Source of the DNA: Palsa-504 sp963789225 | GTDB lineage: Bacteria; Actinomycetota; Actinomycetes; Streptosporangiales; Streptosporangiaceae | Reading direction: 5' to 3' | Assembly (NCBI GenBank): GCA_963789225.1 | Contig: CAWBKD010000036.1 | Span: 62,001 to 126,000 of the forward strand | Length of the DNA stretch: 64,000 nucleotides | Shown: piece by piece, positions 17,411-24,651 of the stretch | Position numbering within the stretch: position 1 is the stretch's first letter | Layout: every line of letters begins with the position of its first letter | The notes under the pieces: model-generated | What the model was told of the DNA's origin: nothing | The model's input: the letters and a program-made list of their open reading frames with translations, nothing else | Database searches by the model: none | Translations under genes and position numbers: made by a program

Positions 17411-19156
17411 TCAGTGGTTGTCGAGCGGAACCTCGTGACCGCTGGCGCCGATCAGGAAGTCGAGGTCGGCGCCCTCGTTGGCCTGCAGCACGTGCTCGGT
17501 GTACAGGCGGGTCCAGCCCCGGGTGGCGTGCGGCGCGGGCGGCTGCCATCCGGCTCGCCTGCTGGCCAGTTCCTCGGGAGAGACCTCCAGGGTCAGGGTC
17601 CTGGCCGGGACGTCCAGGCTGATCCAGTCGCCGGATCTGACCAGCGCCAGCAGCCCTCCCGCAGCGGCCTCGGGGGCGACGTGCAGGACGACCGTCCCGT
17701 AGGCGGTGCCCGACATGCGTCCGTCGCAGATCCGCACCATGTCGCGGACGCCGCGCAGCAGCAGCTTCTTCGGCAGGGGCACGTTGGAAACCTCGGGCAT
17801 CCCCGGGTACCCGCGAGGGCCGCAGTAGCGGAGCACGAGCACCGTGTCCTCGTCCACGTCGAGCCCCGGATCATCCACCACGTCGTAGTACGCCGACGGC
17901 GACTCGAAGACCAGGGCCCGGCCGCGGTGCTTCAGCAGGTGCGGGGACGCGGCCGACTGCTTGATCACAGCGCCGTCCGGCGCGAGGTTGCCGCGCAGCA
18001 CGGCGGTGCCGGTGCCCGCGGGCTGGAACGGCTCGGCGAAGGTCTTGATCACGTCGCGGTTCCAGCAGGGCGCGTCCGCCACGTTGGCGCCGACCCCTGA
18101 CCCGGTGACGGTGATCGCGTCAGAATGCAGCAGGCCGCGGGAGTCCAGCTCGCGCATGACCGCGGGCAGGCCGCCGGCGTAGCAGAAGTCCTCCATCAGG
18201 TACGTCCCGTTCGGCTGCAGGTTCACCAGCGTCGGGACGTCGCGCGCCAGCAGGTCGAAATCGTCAAGCGACAGCGGGACGCCGAGGCGGCCCGCGATGG
18301 CGATCAGGTGGATCACCGCGTTCGTCGAACCGCCGATCGCGGCGTTCACCCGGATCGCGTTCTCGAACGCCGCCCTGGTCATGATGGCGGACGGGCGCAG
18401 GTCCTCCCGCACTAGGCCGACGATCACCTGGCCCGCGCGCTGCGCCGTCTCGAAGCGGCGGGCGTCCACCGCCGGCCAGGTCGCCGAGTACGGCAGCTGC
18501 ATCCCGAGCGCCTCGGCCATCGACGCCATGGTCGAGGCGGTCCCCATCGTCATGCAATGCCCGTTGGACCTGGCCATGCAGCTCTCGGCGAAGGCGCACT
18601 CCTCCTGGGTCATCCGGCCGGCGAGCAGGTCCTCCTCGAACCGCCACACGGCCGTACCTGAGCCCACGTCCGTGCCCTGGTATTTCCCGCTGAGCATGGG
18701 CCCGCCGGTGACCATCACCGCGGGCAGGTCCACGCTGGCCGCCGCCATCAGCAGGCCCGGCGTGGTCTTGTCGCACCCGGACAGCAGGACCACGCCGTCC
18801 AGCGGGTTGGCGCGGAACAGCTCCTCGGCCTCCATCGCGAGCAGGTTCCTGTACAGCATGGCCGTCGGGCGCAGCAGCGTCTCGCCGAGCGCCATGGCGG
18901 GGAACTCCAGCGGGAACCCGCCCGCCTGCCAGACCCCACGCTTGACCGACTCGGCGACCCGGTGCAGGTGGACGTTGCACGGCGCCAGCTCGGACCAGGT
19001 CGTCGCGATGCCGATGACGGGGCGGCCGTCGAATACCTCGGGCGTGAACCCCTCGCTGCGCATCCACGACCGGTACGCCATCCCGTGCCGCCCAGTCGCG
19101 CCGAACCAGGCCCTGCTGCGTAGCCCTCGGGGCTGCTCGCCATCGATAGTTGCCAT
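17411..19156 (-). CDS. IlvD/Edd family dehydratase (sugar-acid or dihydroxy-acid dehydratase)
   Basis: A 581-aa protein. Cluster ligands typical of the family appear in LLSGCDKTTPG (about 128), NGHCMTMGTASTM (about 199) and further Cys-containing motifs. GGSTNAVIHLIAIAGR and ICDGRMSGTAYGTVVLHVAPE are IlvD/Edd signatures. The sequence style (RSRAWFGATGRHGMAYRSW at the start) resembles L-arabinonate-type dehydratases more than IlvD. Such enzymes dehydrate aldonic acids to 2-keto-3-deoxy acids. ATG 19156 fixes the usual length; the frame is open further upstream only antisense to the nitrile hydratase genes. Confidence 0.9.
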   Translation of the reverse strand: MATIDGEQPRGLRSRAWFGATGRHGMAYRSWMRSEGFTPEVFDGRPVIGIATTWSELAPCNVHLHRVAESVKRGVWQAGGFPLEFPAMALGETLLRPTAMLYRNLLAMEAEELFRANPLDGVVLLSGCDKTTPGLLMAAASVDLPAVMVTGGPMLSGKYQGTDVGSGTAVWRFEEDLLAGRMTQEECAFAESCMARSNGHCMTMGTASTMASMAEALGMQLPYSATWPAVDARRFETAQRAGQVIVGLVREDLRPSAIMTRAAFENAIRVNAAIGGSTNAVIHLIAIAGRLGVPLSLDDFDLLARDVPTLVNLQPNGTYLMEDFCYAGGLPAVMRELDSRGLLHSDAITVTGSGVGANVADAPCWNRDVIKTFAEPFQPAGTGTAVLRGNLAPDGAVIKQSAASPHLLKHRGRALVFESPSAYYDVVDDPGLDVDEDTVLVLRYCGPRGYPGMPEVSNVPLPKKLLLRGVRDMVRICDGRMSGTAYGTVVLHVAPEAAAGGLLALVRSGDWISLDVPARTLTLEVSPEELASRRAGWQPPAPHATRGWTRLYTEHVLQANEGADLDFLIGASGHEVPLDNH

Positions 19157-19207
19157 AGGGCTATAGGTAACACCACCGCCGTTCGGGAAAATAAGGGGGT
19201 GAGTCGC

Positions 19208-19462
19208 GTGCATGATATGGGCGGTCAGACTGGCTTCGGCCCTGTGCCGAACGCCGACGGTGACGAGCCCCCGTTCGCGGCCGACTGGGAGGCCCGGGTG
19301 TACGCGCTCGCGGCCGTACTCCGGCAGCGCGGCCTGTTCAACAGCGACGAGCTGCGGAACGCGATCGAGCGGCTGGCGCCGGAGGAGTACCTGGCGGCGT
19401 CCTACTACGAGCGGTGGCTCGGCGCGCTCGAGTTGCTGGCCGCGGAGAAGGGCGTGCCGTGA
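19208..19462 (+). CDS. Nitrile hydratase beta subunit, N-terminal half (separate subunit)
   Basis: An 84-aa protein beginning VHDMGGQTGFGPV, the N-terminal motif of nitrile hydratase beta chains, followed by the helical segment ADWEARVYALAAVLRQRGL and YYERWLGALELLAAEKGV. I chose GTG 19208 because AAGGGGGTGA at 19193-19202, close to the ideal ribosome site, lies 5 nt upstream; GTG 19199 falls inside that site. The chain stops where a normal beta subunit would continue, and the next gene supplies the remaining half. Confidence 0.85.
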   Translation: MHDMGGQTGFGPVPNADGDEPPFAADWEARVYALAAVLRQRGLFNSDELRNAIERLAPEEYLAASYYERWLGALELLAAEKGVP

Positions 19463-19725
19463 GCTACCCGGCGGGCGGGCGGGTCCGCGTGCGGGCGGGC
19501 GACCCGGACCACCACACCCGGGTGCCGAGGTACGTGCGCGGGCACACCGGGGAGGTCGTCGCGGTCCTGGGCCAGTGGCCGCTCCCGGACGACCGCGCCC
19601 GCGGCATCGTGCCGCCGCGGGTCGAGACCTGCTACGCGGTCCGCTTCTCCGCCGAGGACCTATTTGGGAGCGGGGACCACACCGTGACCGTCGACCTGTG
19701 GGAGTCCTACGTTGACTGGGCATGA
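19459..19725 (+). CDS. Nitrile hydratase beta subunit, C-terminal half (separate subunit)
   Basis: An 88-aa protein starting at GTG 19459, overlapping the previous stop (GTGA), with AGAAGGG upstream. It holds the SH3-like C-terminal domain of nitrile hydratase beta: GGRVRVRAGDPDHHTRVPRY, VRGHTGEVV, TCYAVRFSAEDLFG and VDLWESYV. With the preceding gene it makes up one full beta subunit. The split layout matches thiocyanate hydrolase and the three-subunit toyocamycin nitrile hydratase. Confidence 0.87.
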   Translation: MSYPAGGRVRVRAGDPDHHTRVPRYVRGHTGEVVAVLGQWPLPDDRARGIVPPRVETCYAVRFSAEDLFGSGDHTVTVDLWESYVDWA

Positions 19726-20302
19726 TGACGAGCCGGCCGCGGTCAGGACGCGGCGGCTCGAGGAGCGGCTGATCGCGGCCGGGCTGGCCAGCGACGAGGA
19801 GATAGATGCGTTCCTGACCAGGCTGTACGCGAACGCGTCCCCGGTCAACGGCGCCCGCATGGTGGCCCGCGCCTGGACGGACCCGGCCTACCGCGAGCTG
19901 CTCCTGGCCGACGGGAACGCGGCGGCGGGCGCGGCCGGGTTCGCCCTGGCCCCGTCGGGGCCCGGCGGCTTCCAGCTGCGCGTCGTGGCCAACACCGACC
20001 AGGTGCACAACGTGATCGTGTGCACGCTGTGCTCCTGCTACCCGGTGTCGCTGCTCGGGCCATCGCCGGGCTGGTACAAGAGCTTCGCGTACCGGTCGCG
20101 GACGGTCCGCGAGCCGCGGGCCGTGCTGGCGGAGTTCGGCGTCACGCTGCCGGATAGCGTCCGGATCTCCGTGTGGGACTCGACGTCGGAAGCCCGTTAC
20201 ATGGTCCTGCCGTCACGTCCGGAGGGCACCGAGGCGCTCGGCGCGGCCGAGCTGGCCGACCTGGTGACCAGGAACGGGCTCATCGGGACAGCCCTGGTTT
20301 AG
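19712..20302 (+). CDS. Nitrile hydratase alpha subunit, cobalt type
   Basis: A 196-aa protein carrying VCTLCSCYP (about 110), the metal-binding Cys-Thr-Leu-Cys-Ser-Cys motif of cobalt-type nitrile hydratases, in which two cysteines become oxidised. GPSPGWYKSFAYRSR and VRISVWDSTSEARYMVLP are further alpha-chain motifs. The only fitting start is TTG 19712, inside the previous gene (14-nt overlap), with GGGAG upstream; the nearby ATGs are out of frame. It should hydrate a nitrile to an amide. No activator (P47K or short beta-like chaperone) is visible next to it. Confidence 0.9.
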   Translation: MTGHDDEPAAVRTRRLEERLIAAGLASDEEIDAFLTRLYANASPVNGARMVARAWTDPAYRELLLADGNAAAGAAGFALAPSGPGGFQLRVVANTDQVHNVIVCTLCSCYPVSLLGPSPGWYKSFAYRSRTVREPRAVLAEFGVTLPDSVRISVWDSTSEARYMVLPSRPEGTEALGAAELADLVTRNGLIGTALV

Positions 20303-21120
20303 CCTTCCGGGGCCAGGGCGCGCAGCGCCGTCAGGGGATCGGGGCCGAGGACCTGGATGGCAACGTGGTCGGCGCCCGCGTCGAGGTGCGCGGTGATCCC
20401 GCGGCCGATCGCCTCGGCGTCGCCGTGGAGCACTAGCGCGTCGATGAGCCGGTCGCTGCCGCCATCCGCGAGATCCGCGTCCGTCCAGCCGAGCCTGCGC
20501 AGGTTGTTCAGGTAGTTGGACAGGCCGAGGTACGGCTTCTGCACGCGTGGCCTGCCGATGGCGCGGGCCCGCTCGGGGTCAGTCTCGAGCACCACCTTCT
20601 GCTCGGGGGCCAGCAGCGGCCCGGCGCCGAGCAGCTGGCGGGCCTGCCGCGTGTACTCCGGGGTGACCAGGTACGGGTGCGCGCCGGCGGTGCGCTGGGC
20701 GGCCAGCGCGAGGACCTTCGGGCCGAGCGCCGCCAGCACCCTGCCCTCCGCCGGGACCCCGAGGGCGTCCAGCTCGTCGAGGTAGCTGACCAGCGTGGCG
20801 TAGGGCTGCCGGTACTCCTGGGTGGCCTCGGGATGGCCGATGCCCAGGCCGAGCAGGAAACGGTCCGGGTACCTGGCCGCGATTCGCTGGTAGGACGCGC
20901 CGACGGTCGCGGCGTCGTCCTTCCACACGTTGACGATCCCGGTGGCGATCGCGATGTGGTCCGTGGCGTCGAGCAGCTGGTCGGCGAGTCCCAGGTCCCC
21001 GTCGGGAGAGCCGCCGATCCAGATGGCCCCGTAGCCGAGAGCTTCCACCTCGGCCGCCAGCTCGGGGCTGAGCCCCGTGGCGTGCCGCCAGATACCGATC
21101 CTGCCCAGTTCGATGCCCAT
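20299..21120 (-). CDS. LLM class F420-dependent oxidoreductase
   Basis: A protein of about 273 aa with a luciferase-like TIM barrel: MGIELGRIGIWRHATGL, EVEALGYGAIWIGGSP, ITTGIVNVWKDD-like and GLGIGHPE motifs. This composition fits the F420-dependent group seen in actinobacteria rather than FMN luciferases. ATG 21120 gives the usual start; ATG 21153 (11 codons more) has a GGAAG upstream and is possible. The stop overlaps that of the nitrile hydratase alpha gene (convergent). Confidence 0.85.
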   Translation of the reverse strand: MGIELGRIGIWRHATGLSPELAAEVEALGYGAIWIGGSPDGDLGLADQLLDATDHIAIATGIVNVWKDDAATVGASYQRIAARYPDRFLLGLGIGHPEATQEYRQPYATLVSYLDELDALGVPAEGRVLAALGPKVLALAAQRTAGAHPYLVTPEYTRQARQLLGAGPLLAPEQKVVLETDPERARAIGRPRVQKPYLGLSNYLNNLRRLGWTDADLADGGSDRLIDALVLHGDAEAIGRGITAHLDAGADHVAIQVLGPDPLTALRALAPEG

Positions 21121-21327
21121 GTCACGGGACAGCCGAGCCTGGCAGTCTTTCATTCCGCTTCCCAGTAGATCGTCGCCACCGGGACAGCACCCGTGCCGGA
21201 ATGTCAGATTCACTCCGCATCATGAGTGTAGCCGGGTTGTATCCGCCTCATGACAGAACGTCCTTCTTTCCGTCGTAGGAGACGACCGCCTCGGCACACG
21301 CGATCCATAACATCGTTGTTTGTCTAG

Positions 21328-21355
21328 TCCGGCTTTAGCAAGAGATCTAGCCGGA
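21328..21355. promoter_or_regulatory. Inverted repeat before the second hicA-like gene
   Basis: TCCGGCT and AGCCGGA are separated by 14 bp and end 11 bp before the toxin gene start. The place suggests an autoregulatory operator. Confidence 0.45.
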
Positions 21356-21365
21356 GTGGAGTACC

Positions 21366-21575
21366 ATGGCCAAAGCGATACGCTACCGGACCCTGGAGCG
21401 GAAGCTGCGAAAACTGGGCTGTACCTCACGCGCCGGGAAAGGTGACCACGTGGTGTGGTACTGCCCGTGTGGCCAGCACACGGCCGTTGCCGTCAATAGC
21501 CGCGTCGTGTCGCCCGGCGTGGTCCGCGACGTCATCGTGAAGTTGGCATGCCTGCCGGAAGGGTGGCTACGGTGA
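21366..21575 (+). CDS. HicA-type toxin (second system)
   Basis: A 69-aa protein of HicA size. It shows the basic N-terminal helix (TLERKLRKLGCTSRAGKGDH) and the catalytic-His strand GDHVVWYC, followed by VVSPGVVRDVIVKL. An unusual pair of Cys residues (CPCG) lies in the middle strand. GGAGTGGAG precedes the ATG. The stop overlaps the GTG of the partner gene. Confidence 0.75.
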   Translation: MAKAIRYRTLERKLRKLGCTSRAGKGDHVVWYCPCGQHTAVAVNSRVVSPGVVRDVIVKLACLPEGWLR

Positions 21576-21946
21576 CAACCTACGAGGTCAGGGCCTGCCG
21601 CTGGAAGCACGGGTGGGAACTTCATATCGCCGACATCGGCGTCACCCAGTCTCGCAGCCTCGCCGAGGCCGAGACGATGGTCCGCGACTACATCGAGACG
21701 CTGACCGGCGTGGACGCGAACGGCGCGCAGGTAGTCATCACCCCCGAGGTAGGCGACGGCTTGGACGAGGAAGCCCGGGCCGCGCGGGAGGCCGTCGCGG
21801 CCGCCGATCGAGCTACGCGCGCCGCCGCGGCTCGCTCAAGAAAAGTGGCCCGCGACCTGAAGCAGGCGGGTCTTTCTGGCCGCGACATAGCCGCGATCCT
21901 CAAGGTTTCCGCCCAGCGCGTATCGCAACTCCTGAAGTCCGGCTAG
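21572..21946 (+). CDS. HicB-like antitoxin with C-terminal helix-turn-helix
   Basis: A 124-aa protein. Residues 1-50 form a HicB-like beta domain (TTYEVRACRWKHGWELHI, VTQSRSLAEAETMVRDYI). An Ala/Arg-rich helix follows (about 68-95), then a helix-turn-helix ending AGLSGRDIAAILKVSAQRVS. GTG 21572 overlaps the toxin stop by 4 nt (GTGA), so the two are coupled; an upstream in-frame ATG at 21548 lies within the toxin gene. It should neutralise the toxin and repress the operon. Confidence 0.75.
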   Translation: MTTYEVRACRWKHGWELHIADIGVTQSRSLAEAETMVRDYIETLTGVDANGAQVVITPEVGDGLDEEARAAREAVAAADRATRAAAARSRKVARDLKQAGLSGRDIAAILKVSAQRVSQLLKSG

Positions 21947-22025
21947 GCCGTCCGTGCGATCACCCCTTTCGTTTCGCCGGTCGCGGACAGACTCCCCGCC
22001 AGATTCGGTTGACAGCGGCATAGGA

Positions 22026-22055
22026 TAACGGATATCTATTAATAGCTAACCGTTA
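22026..22055. promoter_or_regulatory. PadR operator (30-bp dyad)
   Basis: TAACGG and CCGTTA at the edges and CTATTAATAG at the centre are arranged symmetrically about 22040.5; 13 of 15 base pairs match between the halves. It lies 16 bp before the padR start, in a very AT-rich patch, and fits an autoregulatory PadR site. Confidence 0.75.
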
Positions 22056-22071
22056 GGCAAGAGGAGGGCGC

Positions 22072-22623
22072 GTGCAGGAAGTCGTACTGGCCATGCTGGC
22101 GAAGGAACCGTCGCACGGCTACGAGCTGCGCGCGAGGCTACGGGAGGCGCTGGGGCCCATCGGGGAGTCCATGAACGCCGGGCAGATCTACGTGACGCTC
22201 GGCCGCCTGGAGAAGGCGGGCCTGGTGGCCTCGGAACGGGAGCCAGGGCTGGCCGACCGCCCGGACCGCAAGGTATACGAGCTGACCCCGGCGGGGCAGC
22301 AGCGGGTCGCCGGGTGGCTCGCAGAGGTGGGCTGGCCCGGGCCCGCCCCCGCAGAGTTCCACCTGAAGCTCGTGGCGGCGGCCGTCGGGAGGCTGGCCGA
22401 CCCGCTGGCGATTGTGGACGCGCAGCGGCGCGAGCTGTTGCGACTGCTGCGCGACACGCAGCGTGCCGCGCTGGCCGAACCCGCTGGATCGACCGCCGGG
22501 CTGCTGCTCGAGGGCGTGGCCTTGCGGCTCCAGGCCGATCTGCACTGGCTTGAGGCGTGCGAACAGCACTGGGCCGCCCGGCCGGGTCAACAGGATCGAG
22601 AAGCGCTGAGGAGTGAGCCATGA
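22072..22623 (+). CDS. PadR family transcriptional regulator
   Basis: A 183-aa protein. The N-terminal winged helix has the PadR pattern: VLAMLAKEPSHGYELRARL, then GQIYVTLGRLEKAGLVASE, and VYELTPAGQQRV. The C-terminal half is the PadR helical dimer arm. GTG 22072 has GAGGAGGG upstream. A symmetrical dyad precedes it. Its stop overlaps the start of a short reading frame (ATGA), suggesting a former operon partner, often an ABC transporter in this family. Confidence 0.9.
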   Translation: MQEVVLAMLAKEPSHGYELRARLREALGPIGESMNAGQIYVTLGRLEKAGLVASEREPGLADRPDRKVYELTPAGQQRVAGWLAEVGWPGPAPAEFHLKLVAAAVGRLADPLAIVDAQRRELLRLLRDTQRAALAEPAGSTAGLLLEGVALRLQADLHWLEACEQHWAARPGQQDREALRSEP

Positions 22624-22721
22624 GTCAGGCAGCTGACCGGCCACCGGTCGCAGGGACTGGACACAATCCGGTGCTGGTGAGCCGCGGGCTGAGGCCCGTC
22701 GCTGAACTCACATCAGGCTGA
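22620..22721 (+). pseudogene. Short coupled reading frame after padR, probable remnant
   Basis: ATG 22620 overlaps the padR stop (ATGA) and opens a 33-codon frame (MSQAADRPPVAGTG at the start) that stops at 22721, 9 bp into the convergent TetR gene. The coupling is typical of a PadR-controlled operon, but nothing but the first residues of a partner seems left. It may be a truncated transporter ATPase or permease gene; I cannot identify it. Confidence 0.4.
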
Positions 22722-23312
22722 AAGGCGGGACCGGGAGTCGAGCTCGGCCGCGCGTACCTGCAGGTCACTCAAGGCCGCTCCGGCATGGAGCGAGAACGAT
22801 TCGTCATTGTCCGCCCCCATCCAGCGCTCAACGGCGATTGCGAAGGCGAGCATCCCCACTTCCGCCCCCAGCCGGGCGGTCAGCTCGTCTGCGCCCCGTT
22901 CCCGCAGGGCGCCGGAGATCGACCTGGCGATCCGGGCGTGCTTGAGCAGTCCCCGCTCCTGCAGTTCGCTGTTCGCCGCGACCACCAGCACGCGCTGGGC
23001 GGCCTTAGCCCGCTGCTGTGCGGTCATCGCGACATCGGCGGCCGCGAACGCTGCCTGCAGGCACTCGGCGGGCGTCGCCTCTGGGGAGGCAGCCCGGATG
23101 GCGTCGGCGAACAGCCCGGCCAGCACGTCTTCCCCGCCGAACAGCACCTCCCGCTTATCGGCGAAGTGCCGGAAGAACGTGGCGCGGTTCAGTCCGGCGC
23201 GATCCGCGATCTGCGCGACGGTCGTTTCCTCATACCCGTTCTCCACGAACAGGTCCAGCGCGGCGGTCTCCAGGCGCTCACGCGCGTCCGGCGCCCATCT
23301 GCTCACCGTCAC
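22713..23312 (-). CDS. TetR family transcriptional regulator
   Basis: A 199-aa protein. The HTH region is LETAALDLFVENGYEETTV, then AQIADRAGLNRATFFRHFADK. The C-terminal domain is of TetR_C type with an Ala-rich helical core. The start is GTG 23312. Three near-identical 19-bp operator copies lie directly upstream (23322-23403), so it probably controls itself and whatever was or is divergently transcribed. Confidence 0.88.
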   Translation of the reverse strand: MTVSRWAPDARERLETAALDLFVENGYEETTVAQIADRAGLNRATFFRHFADKREVLFGGEDVLAGLFADAIRAASPEATPAECLQAAFAAADVAMTAQQRAKAAQRVLVVAANSELQERGLLKHARIARSISGALRERGADELTARLGAEVGMLAFAIAVERWMGADNDESFSLHAGAALSDLQVRAAELDSRSRLSA

Positions 23313-23315
23313 ATC

Positions 23316-24272
23316 CTAGGCGAGGCGACCGGATCGCATCACCTGACAACTGATGCGACCTGGTCGCGTAAACGTGTTAGAGTTGATGCGACCGGATCGC
23401 ATCGGCGTTCGGCCGCGGCGTCTGCGCCGCGCCGCGGGCACCGGGCCGATCAGCCCGGTTACCGCCGAGCCGGCGGTGTTCGCCACGCCGGTTACCGTGC
23501 CGGTCAGGGTGGTGGCCACCGGCCCGGCCACCGCCGCCACGGCACCGGCCACCGAACCGGTCACCGTGCTGGCCGCCGACGTGGCGTCGGTCACGCTGGT
23601 CACGATGTTTGCCGCGCTCGTGGCCGCCGTGCTCGCTGTCGAAGTCGTGCTGGTCACGCCACTGGTCACCGTGCTGGCCGCGGTCCCGACGGCACTGCTA
23701 GCGGTGGCGCTCGTACTGGTCACAACCCCAGTCACGCTGCTGGATGCGGGGGCGGCCGCGGAGGTCGTGCTGTTGACGGCGCTGGTCACGGCGCTAGCCG
23801 CAGGGGCGACCGCCGAAGTCGTGCTGCTCACGGCGTTGGTCACGGCGCTGGCCGCGGGGGCGGCCGGGGTGACCTGCGAGACCGTTGACGATGCCGGGGT
23901 GGTCAGGGCCGCCGGGCTCACGGCGCTCGTCACGGTGCTGGTCGCCCCGGTCGCGGCACCCGCGGCGGTGCTGGCCGCCGTGCTAGCCGTGCCGGTCGCT
24001 GCATCCGTCGCGGTACTGGCCACTGAACTGGCCGTACCGGTTGCGGTGCTGGCCGCCGTGGTGGCGGCACCGGTCACGGCGCTGGCCGCGCCGGCGACGG
24101 TGCTGGTCACGGATGAGAGGGGGCCGGGTGGGCCGGAATTGGATGGAACGGCGGCGGCCGCAGCGGGTGTAGCGGCCAGCAGACCTATGCCCACTAGGAG
24201 GCACAGACCGCCAAACGCCGCCCCGACGGTGTACAAAAGCACCTTCAGGGCCGGCTCGCACCAGCCCTTCAT
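23316..24272 (-). CDS. Low-complexity Ala/Thr/Ser/Val-rich membrane or secreted protein
   Basis: A protein of about 318 aa. The N-terminal segment (ALKVLLYTVGAAFGGLCLLV, then IGLLAATPAAAAA) is a signal peptide or membrane anchor. From about residue 45 to 280 it consists of degenerate repeats such as TVTSAV, ASTATG and SSVAST, nearly free of charge. The final part is Arg-rich and its last 30 or so codons overlap the three TetR operators, which encode the recurring MRSGR. The plus strand is also open, so strand choice rests on the N-terminal anchor. Start ATG 24272 or GTG 24290. No function known. Confidence 0.5.
   Translation of the reverse strand: MKGWCEPALKVLLYTVGAAFGGLCLLVGIGLLAATPAAAAAVPSNSGPPGPLSSVTSTVAGAASAVTGAATTAASTATGTASSVASTATDAATGTASTAASTAAGAATGATSTVTSAVSPAALTTPASSTVSQVTPAAPAASAVTNAVSSTTSAVAPAASAVTSAVNSTTSAAAPASSSVTGVVTSTSATASSAVGTAASTVTSGVTSTTSTASTAATSAANIVTSVTDATSAASTVTGSVAGAVAAVAGPVATTLTGTVTGVANTAGSAVTGLIGPVPAARRRRRGRTPMRSGRINSNTFTRPGRISCQVMRSGRLA
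23322..23403. promoter_or_regulatory. Three tandem TetR operators
   Basis: GATGCGA, CCGGA, TCGCATC is a perfect 19-bp inverted repeat at 23385-23403. Near copies lie at 23322-23340 (one mismatch) and 23352-23370 (degenerate right half). Centre-to-centre distances are 30 and 33 bp, about three helical turns. They sit immediately upstream of the TetR start at 23312. Confidence 0.8.
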
Positions 24273-24651
24273 GCGCGTCACGCTAATCACTTAAAACACG
24301 GATGTCCATACCCCTGAAACCATTTCCCGGAGATTTTCCGATGGCCGCCGGATAATCTGGCACGGTTGCCGCGCATCACGTATTCCCGGCTTTCCGAAGA
24401 TAATCCGTGATGCCTCACAAGTACCTTTGATCACGATATGATAGAAAAGCACGACGTGCTATACGATGACCTCCAGCTGCACATATGGTAACAATATGCC
24501 AATGAACTTACCCATCAGTGACATCGCGAATATATGGTGACAATAAACTCTTGAATATTCCAGCTTAGGTCCGCCCATACAATTTGACCGTCGCACGTAA
24601 ATTGCAACGTCTGCGTGCCCGCTCGGAGTGCGACGACGCGCCGCATCAAGA
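24273..24651. other. AT-rich intergenic region with direct repeats
   Basis: No credible gene is seen. The stretch of about 24295-24620 is far more AT-rich than its surroundings. It contains two copies of ATATGGTRACAATA (24483-24496 and 24532-24545, one mismatch, 49 bp apart). A 76-codon minus-strand frame here has no supporting features. Confidence 0.55.

Noticed and set aside
23353..24294. Plus-strand frame of 313 aa rich in Val/Ala/Leu
   Set aside because: It lies opposite the Ser/Thr/Ala-rich gene, starts inside operator repeats and has no signal peptide or recognisable domain. I keep the minus strand, though with limited confidence.
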